Source: Aurantimonas coralicida DSM 14790
GTDB taxonomy: Bacteria > Pseudomonadota > Alphaproteobacteria > Rhizobiales > Rhizobiaceae
DNA length: 64,000 bases
NCBI RefSeq assembly: GCF_000421645.1
Contig: NZ_ATXK01000002.1
Span: 682,001-746,000, forward strand
Reading direction: 5' to 3'
The notes below the pieces were generated by a model. The model was not told where the DNA came from and searched no databases. It saw only the letters and a list, made by a program, of their open reading frames with translations. Shown here in pieces: positions 57,536 to 64,000 of this stretch (the first letter of the stretch is position 1; each line of letters starts with the position of its first letter). A program made the translations under genes and the position numbers.

Positions 57536-57563
57536 TTGACATCGCCGCGATGCCATCTATCGT
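57536..57563 (+). promoter_or_regulatory. Sigma-70-like promoter of the YqgE/AlgH gene
   Basis: TTGACA (57536-57541), a 16-base spacer and TATCGT (57558-57563) lie 26 bases before the start codon at 57590. Confidence 0.45.
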
Positions 57564-57589
57564 GAAAGCCCCGCAAGCATCTGGATGCC

Positions 57590-58198
57590 ATGGATCTCGA
57601 AACCGAAATCGGCAGAAATTCGACGGACTCTTCCCTGGAAGGGCATTTCCTCATCGCCATGCCGGGCATGGGCGACGAGCGCTTCGCGCGCGCCGTGATC
57701 TATGTCTGCGCCCATTCGCCGAGCGGCGCGATGGGCTTTATCATCAACAAGCCGCAGCCGGTCGGCTTCGGCGAACTCATGACCCAGCTCGGCATCGTCG
57801 CCAGCGAGCGCGATATCCGGATGCCGAGATCAGGACAGGAGATCTGCGTCTGCATGGGCGGGCCGGTCGAGAAGGGGCGGGGCTTCGTCCTGCATTCGGA
57901 CGACTATGATTCCGAATCCACCGTGGCCGTGGCCGACAACATCTCGCTGACCCCGACCATCGACATCCTCAAGGCGATCTCCAGGGGCGTCGGGCCGACG
58001 ACGGCGATCATGGCGCTCGGCTATGCCGGCTGGTCGCCGGGCCAGCTCGAGAGCGAGATCGCGGCCAATGGCTGGCTGACCTGCAAGGCCGATCTCGACA
58101 TCGTCTTCGACGTCGAACTGGACAGCAAATACGACCGTGCGCTGGGCCTGCTAGGCATCGAGCCGGCGTTCCTGGCCAGCGAGGCCGGCCACGCCTGA
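57590..58198 (+). CDS. YqgE/AlgH family protein (UPF0301)
   Basis: A 202-aa cytoplasmic protein of the UPF0301 family. The opening GHFLIAMPGMGDERFARAVIY and the following GAMGFIINKP are invariant features, and GYAGWSPGQLESEIAANGWL is the C-terminal hallmark. The family was linked to alginate regulation in Pseudomonas but its molecular function is unresolved. Here it is convergent with the PAS-GGDEF-EAL gene, whose stop lies 12 bases away. Confidence 0.93.
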   Translation: MDLETEIGRNSTDSSLEGHFLIAMPGMGDERFARAVIYVCAHSPSGAMGFIINKPQPVGFGELMTQLGIVASERDIRMPRSGQEICVCMGGPVEKGRGFVLHSDDYDSESTVAVADNISLTPTIDILKAISRGVGPTTAIMALGYAGWSPGQLESEIAANGWLTCKADLDIVFDVELDSKYDRALGLLGIEPAFLASEAGHA

Positions 58199-58210
58199 GC
58201 CGGGCGCGTC

Positions 58211-61174
58211 CTAGCTGGCGCGCTTCAGGCCCACCGCCCGGTCGTCGAGGATCTTGCGCACCTGATCGGAGCCGAGCGGCGGCGAGAACTTGAAGCTCTG
58301 GGCGAATTCGCAGCCGAGCTGGCGCAGCTGCATGACGTCGGCATCGCTCTCGATACCTTCCGCCACGACCTTCAGTCCCAGATCGTGGGCCATGGTGACG
58401 ATCGAATGCAGGATGATCGGCCGCTGCGGCTGGCTGTTGTTCTTCAGGAAGGACTGGTCGATCTTCAGCGTGTCGAAGGGAAAGCCCATCAGATAGGCGA
58501 GCGACGAATAGCCGGTGCCGAAATCGTCCAGCGACAGGCCGACACCGAGCGCCTTCAGGCGGGTCAGCAGCTGGGCGGAACGCTCCGGATTGTCCATCAC
58601 CAGCGATTCCGTCAGCTCCAGCTTGAGGCTGTTCGGCGAGATCCGGTAGCGCTCGATGACGGTCTTCACGTCGCCGATCAGATCTTGGCGGATGAGCTGC
58701 CGGCTGGAGATGTTGACCGAGACGAACAGGTTCTCGTCGCCGGTCATGCGCTGCCAGTCGCCGAGCCGGCGGCAGGCCTCCTCCAGCGCAAACTGGCCGA
58801 GCTGGACGATCAGGCCGGTGCTCTCGGCGATGGGCACGAATTCCGCCGGCGAGATCGCGCCGCGCCGCGGATGCTCCCAGCGCAACAGCGCCTCGAAGCC
58901 GGCGATGTCTTCGGTTTCCAGCGTGACGATCGGCTGGAAGGCAAGCGACAGCTCGTTGCGCTCGAATGCCCGGCGCAGATCCGATTCCAGCTCCAGGCGG
59001 CCATAGCCGACGCTGCGATAGGCCGGCCGGAACGGCTCGATGCTGTCCCCGCCATTGCGCTTGGCCTGGTACATGGCCAGCTCGGCTTCCTTGAGCGCCT
59101 CGTCCGAGGTCGAGGCATCGGTCCAGCCGGTGAGACCGATCGAACCGGTCAGGACGATCTCGCGATTGGCGAAGGCGATCGGCGCCTTGATGGCGTTGCG
59201 CAGGCCCTCGGCGAAATCGGCCACCGCGGTGACTTCGGTCTCCGACAGGAGGATCAGTCCGAACTGGTCGCTGCCGAGCCGGGCCAGCGAATCCTGCGGC
59301 TTCAGGAGGCGCTTCAGGCGGCGTCCGATGGTCAGGAGGATGGTGTCGCCGGTGGCGATGCCGAAATCGTCGTTGACCTGTTTGAAGCGGTCGAGGTCGA
59401 TGACGATGATCGTCGGCTGCACGTCGGCCCGCGTCATGGCAAGGACGCCGATGGCCTCCAGCCGGTCGCGGAACAATTCGCGGTTCGGCAGGCCGGTCAG
59501 TTGGTCGTGCAGCGCGTCGTGCAGCAGCCGTTCCTCGGCCTTCTTGGCATCGGTGACGTCCTTGAGCGTGCCGACGCAGCGCACCACCTCGCCATCGCTG
59601 CCGAGCACCGGGCGGGCGCGCAGCGAGACCCAGTGATAATGGCCGTCCTCGTCGCGCAGGCGGAAATCCTGGATGATGCGGCCGCGGCGATGTTCGAGGA
59701 TGGTATCGAGCGTGACCTTGAAGCGGTCGCGGTCGTCCGGATGCAGGACCGGCAGCCAGTCGCGCGCCGGCCCGTTCATGGTGCCGACCGGCATGCCGGC
59801 CAGCGTGTCGCCGTCGGCGCCGGCGAAGATGCGGTCGCGGCTGACGTCCCAGTCGAAGATCGCGTCGCCGGTGCCGGCGAGCGCCAGCGAGCGACGCTCC
59901 AGGTCCGACAGCAGCCCCTGCGCGAAGCCGCCGCCGGCAAAGGCGTGCTGCATGACGGTGAAGCCGATCAGGAGGACGATAAGCACCAAGCCGCCGCCCA
60001 GCGCCGGCTGAATTATGTCGTTGTCGATGCGGCCGGTCACGGTGGACCAGCCGGCGAACACCCAGAGGATGACGAGGCACCAGGTGGGGATCAGCATGAT
60101 CGCCCGGTCGGAGCGCTGCACGGCGAGCGTACCGATGATGCCGAGGCCGAGCGCGGCCGTCGCGGCCAGCGAGATGCGGGCAATGCCCGAGGCGACCACC
60201 GGGTCGAAGGCGGCGACGACGCCGACCGTGCCCAGCGCCGCCAGCCACATGATGGTGAAGATCGACAGCACGCCGTGCCAGCGATTGAGATTGAGATAGG
60301 CGAAGAGGAACAGGACGAGGGTGAAAGCGAGCGACACTTCGGTGCCGGCCCGCCAGACCCGTTCCTGCCCGGGAAGGATCGGCACCAGTTTTTGCCAGAA
60401 GTCGAAGTCGATGCAGATATAGGCCAGCACCGCCCAGGCCAGCGACGCGGTGGCGGGGAACATCGCCGATCCCTTCACGACGAACAGGATGGTCAGGAAC
60501 ACCGCCAGCAGGCCGGCAATGCCGAGGACGATGCCGCGATAGAGCGTGAAGGCGTTCACCGTATCCTTGTAGGCGTTCGGCTCCCACAGGCGCAGGTCCG
60601 GCAGGTTCGGCGAGGCCAGTTCGGCGACGAAGGTGACGATCGCGCCGGGATCGAGGGTCACCAGGAAGACGTCGGCATCGGTGCTCGGCTGGCGCTCCAG
60701 TGCAAAGCCCTGGCTGGGCGTAATCGAGGCGATGCGCTGGGAGCCGAGATCGGGCCAGACGACGCCGGAGCCCACCAGCCGGAAATGCGGGGCGACGACG
60801 AGCCGGTCGATCTGCTTGTCGGTGTTGTTGGCGAGCGCGAAGACCGCCCAGTCGCCGGAGGCCTGCGCCGACTGCGCCTCGATCTCGATGCGGCGCACGA
60901 TGCCGTCGGCGCCGGGGACGGTCGCAACCTGGAAGGCACGGCCCTTGCCACGATAGACGTCGACGGCGGGCAGCATGTCGATGGCGGTGTCGCCGCGCGA
61001 GATGCTGACGGCTTCAAGCGCGAGGGACGGCGGCGCCGAGACGACGAGCGCAACGAGGACGAAGGCCAGCGACAAGAACCACCGCGCGGCCAGACCGATC
61101 GGCCCGACGCCGCTTTTCCGATTGCTGATGGCTTTCGCCTTCACGTTGTGCCCCGACCTTGCATTCCGACTCAC
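58211..61174 (-). CDS. Membrane PAS-GGDEF-EAL protein with degenerate GGDEF, predicted c-di-GMP phosphodiesterase
   Basis: A 987-aa protein. Domain order: signal-like helix (30-53), periplasmic domain (about 55-200) resembling a 7TM-associated sensor domain, about seven transmembrane helices (205-410), PAS fold (about 425-545), GGDEF (about 555-710) and EAL (about 725-980). The GGDEF signature is G634-S-D-Q-F638, so diguanylate cyclase activity is unlikely. The EAL domain keeps E761-A-L-L-R, Asn821 (VNISSRQL), Glu853 (KLELTES), Asp883-Asp884 (DDFGTG), Lys904 (LKIDQSF) and Glu939 (AEGIE), consistent with an active phosphodiesterase. It follows the GNAT gene by 19 bases on the same strand and may share the thrC operon. 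Confidence 0.9.
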   Translation of the reverse strand: MSRNARSGHNVKAKAISNRKSGVGPIGLAARWFLSLAFVLVALVVSAPPSLALEAVSISRGDTAIDMLPAVDVYRGKGRAFQVATVPGADGIVRRIEIEAQSAQASGDWAVFALANNTDKQIDRLVVAPHFRLVGSGVVWPDLGSQRIASITPSQGFALERQPSTDADVFLVTLDPGAIVTFVAELASPNLPDLRLWEPNAYKDTVNAFTLYRGIVLGIAGLLAVFLTILFVVKGSAMFPATASLAWAVLAYICIDFDFWQKLVPILPGQERVWRAGTEVSLAFTLVLFLFAYLNLNRWHGVLSIFTIMWLAALGTVGVVAAFDPVVASGIARISLAATAALGLGIIGTLAVQRSDRAIMLIPTWCLVILWVFAGWSTVTGRIDNDIIQPALGGGLVLIVLLIGFTVMQHAFAGGGFAQGLLSDLERRSLALAGTGDAIFDWDVSRDRIFAGADGDTLAGMPVGTMNGPARDWLPVLHPDDRDRFKVTLDTILEHRRGRIIQDFRLRDEDGHYHWVSLRARPVLGSDGEVVRCVGTLKDVTDAKKAEERLLHDALHDQLTGLPNRELFRDRLEAIGVLAMTRADVQPTIIVIDLDRFKQVNDDFGIATGDTILLTIGRRLKRLLKPQDSLARLGSDQFGLILLSETEVTAVADFAEGLRNAIKAPIAFANREIVLTGSIGLTGWTDASTSDEALKEAELAMYQAKRNGGDSIEPFRPAYRSVGYGRLELESDLRRAFERNELSLAFQPIVTLETEDIAGFEALLRWEHPRRGAISPAEFVPIAESTGLIVQLGQFALEEACRRLGDWQRMTGDENLFVSVNISSRQLIRQDLIGDVKTVIERYRISPNSLKLELTESLVMDNPERSAQLLTRLKALGVGLSLDDFGTGYSSLAYLMGFPFDTLKIDQSFLKNNSQPQRPIILHSIVTMAHDLGLKVVAEGIESDADVMQLRQLGCEFAQSFKFSPPLGSDQVRKILDDRAVGLKRAS

Positions 61175-61193
61175 CCCCGCCCGCGCTTCGCGT

Positions 61194-61817
61194 TTATTGC
61201 ACCACGGCCGCGCCCATGCGAGCCCTGGGCTGCGAAGACGACCATTCTTCGGCCAGAAGCGAATAGAGATAATGGTCTTCCCAGCGTCCGGCGATCTTCA
61301 GATAGCTTCGCAGATGACCCTCGCGGACGAAACCGCATTTCTCCAGGAGCCCGATGGAGCGCCGGTTGCGCGGCAGGCAGGCCGCCTCGATCCGGTGCAG
61401 GCGGTGCACGTCGAAGGCGAACAGCTTCATCTGCTCAACCGCCCGCGCCATCAGGCCGGCGCCGGCATGGCGCTCGCCCATCCAGTAGCCGAGCGTGCCC
61501 GACTGGGCGACGCCGCGCCGGATCTGGCTGAGCGTCGTGCCGCCATAGAGCGTGCGGCCGGAGGCGTCGAACAGGAAGAAGGTGTAGCTGACGCCGTCGC
61601 GCGCATCGTGCGCATAGCGGCGCAGGCGCTGGCGATAGGCCTCCCAGGACAGTTCGTCCGCGGCCCAGAGCGGCTCCCAGGGTTTCAGGAAGTTGCGGCT
61701 TTCGCCGCGCAGGTCCCGCCACGCCGCATAGTCGCTGCGCCGGGGCATGCGCAGAAGGATGCCCTCGCCGTGCAGCGCGGGGACGGGCGGCCCGGCGAGA
61801 TGCTCCAGGATCCTCAT
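61194..61817 (-). CDS. GNAT family N-acetyltransferase (RimJ/RimL-like)
   Basis: About 207 aa. A RimJ/RimL-like acetyltransferase with GEGILLRMPRRSDYAAWRDLR at the N-terminus. The acetyl-CoA pyrophosphate loop is in the GYWMGERHAGAGLMARAVEQ region, and HRIEAACLPRNRRSIGLLEKCGFVREG closes the fold. The start at 61817 (MRILEHL) is chosen because it lies just after the M16 peptidase stop. The target is unknown; RimJ/L relatives acetylate ribosomal protein N-termini, others small molecules. Confidence 0.88.
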   Translation of the reverse strand: MRILEHLAGPPVPALHGEGILLRMPRRSDYAAWRDLRGESRNFLKPWEPLWAADELSWEAYRQRLRRYAHDARDGVSYTFFLFDASGRTLYGGTTLSQIRRGVAQSGTLGYWMGERHAGAGLMARAVEQMKLFAFDVHRLHRIEAACLPRNRRSIGLLEKCGFVREGHLRSYLKIAGRWEDHYLYSLLAEEWSSSQPRARMGAAVVQ

Positions 61818-61824
61818 CGGCGGA

Positions 61825-63141
61825 TCAGTGGCTGGTCGCGAGCCTCGCCTCGGCGCCGGACGACGCGCCGGCAAGCCGTTCGGCAAGGACGTCGCGGCTC
61901 GGCAGACGGGACACCGGTCCGATGGCGGCAAGGGTGGGCACGGTGCCCACGAACGTGCGCTCGGCGAGATCAGCGAGCCGCGGCGCGGTGATCGCCTCGA
62001 GCCGCGCGATGAGTTCCTCGTTGGTGATCGTCGCGCCGTTGAACAGCATCTGCCGGGCGATCTGCGCCGCGCGGGCGGCCGGGCTTTCCTGCGACATCAG
62101 CAGGCTGGCGCGCATCTGCGCCCGGGCCCGGTTGACCTCAGGCTCGGAGATGCCGGCCGCGGCCCGGGTCAGCTCGTCGGCGATGACCGGCGCCAGTTCC
62201 GCCAGCTCCTCCTCGCCGGTCGCGGCATGGATGCCGAAGATGCCGGAATCGGAGAAGCTCCAGTGGAAGGCGTAGATCGCGTAGCACAGGCCCCGGCGCT
62301 CGCGGATCTCCTGGAACAGGCGCGAGGACATGCCGCCGCCGAGGATCAGCGACAGCACCTGCGAGGCGTAGAAGTCGCGGGCGTAATAGGCGCGGCCCTC
62401 GAAGCCGAGCACCATCTGCGCGTCCATCAGGTCGCGCTCCTGGCGGAACTCGCCGCCCGTATAGGACGCCGCCTGGCGCGGCGAGGATTCCAGCGGTAGC
62501 GGCGACACCGAGGCCGTTCCGCCGAAGGCCGCCTCGATCTGGTCGACGATGGCGCGGTGCGACACGGCGCCGGCCGCCGAGACGATCATCTTGTCGGGCG
62601 AATAGTGCCGGGCGAGATAGCCGCGCAGATCGTCGGGCGAGAAGGATTTCACCGTCTCGCGGGTGCCCAGGATCGGCCGGCCGATGATCTGCTTGTGAAA
62701 GGCGGCTTCCTGGAAATGGTCGAAGACGATGTCGTCGGGCGTGTCTTCCGCCGCGCCGATCTCCTGCAGGATGACCTGCTGCTCGCGTTCCAGCTCCTGC
62801 TCGTCGAAGCGCGAATCGATCAGGATGTCGGTCAGGATGTCGAGCGCCAGCGGCACGTCGTTCTTGAGGACGCGGGCATAGTAGGAGGTGGTCTCGACGC
62901 TGGTCGCGGCGTTCATCTCGCCGCCGACATCCTCGATCTCCTCGGCGATCTGCCGGGCGCTGCGCCGGCTCGTCCCCTTGAACGCCATATGCTCCAGAAG
63001 ATGGGCGATGCCATGCTCCCGGGGCGCCTCGTCGCGGGCGCCAGCCTTTACCCAGATGCCGAGACAGGCGCTCTCCAGATGCGGCATCGTCTCGGTCGCA
63101 ATGGTCAGTCCGTTCGAAAGCTTGGTGACCTCGACGCTCAT
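61825..63141 (-). CDS. M16 family zinc metallopeptidase (mitochondrial-processing-peptidase-like)
   Basis: A 438-aa pitrilysin-clan peptidase related to the beta subunit of mitochondrial processing peptidase. The inverted zinc motif is H47-L-L-E50-H51, with the third ligand Glu127, exactly 76 residues downstream. The second, inactive M16 domain follows and ends by residue about 420. No signal peptide is seen. Its start overlaps the thrC stop by four bases (ATGA), a pairing typical of alphaproteobacteria. Confidence 0.94.
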   Translation of the reverse strand: MSVEVTKLSNGLTIATETMPHLESACLGIWVKAGARDEAPREHGIAHLLEHMAFKGTSRRSARQIAEEIEDVGGEMNAATSVETTSYYARVLKNDVPLALDILTDILIDSRFDEQELEREQQVILQEIGAAEDTPDDIVFDHFQEAAFHKQIIGRPILGTRETVKSFSPDDLRGYLARHYSPDKMIVSAAGAVSHRAIVDQIEAAFGGTASVSPLPLESSPRQAASYTGGEFRQERDLMDAQMVLGFEGRAYYARDFYASQVLSLILGGGMSSRLFQEIRERRGLCYAIYAFHWSFSDSGIFGIHAATGEEELAELAPVIADELTRAAAGISEPEVNRARAQMRASLLMSQESPAARAAQIARQMLFNGATITNEELIARLEAITAPRLADLAERTFVGTVPTLAAIGPVSRLPSRDVLAERLAGASSGAEARLATSH

Positions 63142-64000
63142 GCTTCGGCTCCCTGGTCGACGGCGCGCGTGCGCGCGAGGATGTAGGATTCCACGGCGCC
63201 GATCTCGTTCGGCAGGCGATCCATGGTCTCGCGCTTCTGCATCAGGTCGCCGTGGCTGGGCGGCAATGCGGGGGTGATCTGGACGGCCTTCTCGATCGCG
63301 TCCGGGAACTTCGCCGGATGGGCGGTGCCGAGCGTGATCATCGCCTCGCGGCCGAGCCGGCTCCCCGCCACGCCGACGCCGACGGCGGTGTGCGGATCGA
63401 GGAGATAGGCCGTGCCGGTGAGGGTGCGGCGGATGATGTCGGCGGTCTCGGCCTGGTCCGTCGCGCCGGCATCGAATTCGGCCCGGATCGCCGCCAGAAC
63501 CGCCTCGGGCAGGGTGAAGGAGCCGGACTGGGCCAGCTGCTGCATCAGGCCGCGCACCATGTCGCCGTCGCGTCCGCTCGCCTCGAAGATCAGCCGCTCG
63601 AAATTCGACGACACCTGGATGTCCATCGAGGGCGAGGTGGTGGCGTGGACGCCGGTGGTCTCGTAGCGGCCGCGATCGAGCGTGCGCACGAGAATGTCGT
63701 TCTCGTTGGTGGCGATCACCAGCCGCTCGACCGGCAGGCCCATGCGCTTGGCGGCGTAGCCGGCGAAGATGTCGCCGAAATTGCCGGTCGGCACGGTGAA
63801 GGAGACGGCCCGCTCCGGCGCGCCGAGGCTGGCGGCGGCGGTGAAGTAATAGACGATCTGGGCCATGATCCGGCCCCAGTTGATCGAGTTCACGCCCGAC
63901 AGCGCCGCCTTCTGGCGGAAGGCGGCGTGATTGAACATCGCCTTCACCAAGGCCTGGCAGTCGTCGAAGGTGCCGTCGACGGCCACCGCGTGGACGTTGT
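63138..64000 (-). CDS. thrC: Threonine synthase, C-terminal part (start lies beyond the window)
   Basis: The last 287 codons of ThrC, a PLP enzyme converting O-phosphohomoserine to threonine; the family is about 460 aa. The visible part opens with the FDDCQALVKAMF region and includes the phosphate-cradle segment TVPTGNFGDIFAGYAAKRMGLP. The PLP lysine is upstream, outside the window. The frame stays open to base 64000 (NVHAVAVDGTF is in frame). ThrB is at 54.5 kb. Confidence 0.95.
   Translation of the reverse strand, partial: NVHAVAVDGTFDDCQALVKAMFNHAAFRQKAALSGVNSINWGRIMAQIVYYFTAAASLGAPERAVSFTVPTGNFGDIFAGYAAKRMGLPVERLVIATNENDILVRTLDRGRYETTGVHATTSPSMDIQVSSNFERLIFEASGRDGDMVRGLMQQLAQSGSFTLPEAVLAAIRAEFDAGATDQAETADIIRRTLTGTAYLLDPHTAVGVGVAGSRLGREAMITLGTAHPAKFPDAIEKAVQITPALPPSHGDLMQKRETMDRLPNEIGAVESYILARTRAVDQGAEA

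Noticed and set aside
58385-61531. Open plus-strand frame of about 1048 codons opposite the PAS-GGDEF-EAL gene
   Set aside because: Shadow of a well-supported multidomain gene; composition is not protein-like.

Overview
The window is a dense, GC-rich chromosomal stretch of an alphaproteobacterium, most likely of the order Hyphomicrobiales (Rhizobiales). The assignment rests on family content and gene order: IalB, DUF1344, DUF6101 and RT0821/Lpp0805 proteins; a ctaB, 44-aa protein, ctaG, coxC, DUF983, SURF1, ispH, thrB, rnhA run; and thrC followed by an M16 peptidase and a GNAT. No species can be named from the sequence alone.

Layout. 1-8.7 kb: start of ispE, a secreted TPR protein and a polyprenyl diphosphate synthase on the minus strand, facing DUF2007, a tRNA1(Val)-type methyltransferase, an S49 peptidase, a zinc alcohol dehydrogenase and glyQ. 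8.7-20.5 kb: a YpfJ-type metallopeptidase and a DUF559 nuclease separate glyQ from glyS; then a GH25 lysozyme-like protein, a Sua5-type synthase, a GlcD-like flavoprotein, DUF6101, ubiA and purD. 20.6-31.8 kb: fatty-acid/acyl-CoA catabolism. A coupled acyl-CoA dehydrogenase, thiolase, FadB-like and acetyl-CoA hydrolase/transferase operon is followed by a second acyl-CoA dehydrogenase with a crotonase, divergent from an FAH-family gene. 31.8-46.2 kb: mostly minus-strand housekeeping genes (DedA, two RNA methyltransferases, dxs, xseB, a deacetylase-fold protein, aroC, fabI, a DnaJ-like protein, sirtuin, tldD, ialB), with pdxH and a DUF1344 gene on the plus strand.

46.6-55.9 kb: the aa3-type cytochrome c oxidase locus. 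coxB-coxA is followed by heme and copper assembly genes (ctaB, ctaG), coxC, DUF983 and SURF1, then ispH, thrB and rnhA. Hairpins after coxA and after coxC divide it into probable expression modules. 56-64 kb: a one-cysteine peroxiredoxin, a DsbD alpha-domain protein, YqgE/AlgH, a large membrane PAS-GGDEF-EAL protein with a broken GGDEF motif, and the operon thrC, M16 peptidase, GNAT.

Themes: isoprenoid supply (ispE, dxs, ispH) and its consumers (polyprenyl synthase, UbiA, CtaB) occur together with the terminal oxidase they serve, and acyl-CoA oxidation feeds that chain. I found no phage, transposon, CRISPR array, toxin-antitoxin pair, defence island, rRNA or tRNA gene. I also found no convincing undescribed multi-gene system. 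The points worth a second look are smaller: substituted catalytic residues, candidate operators and RNA hairpins, and unusual gene couplings.
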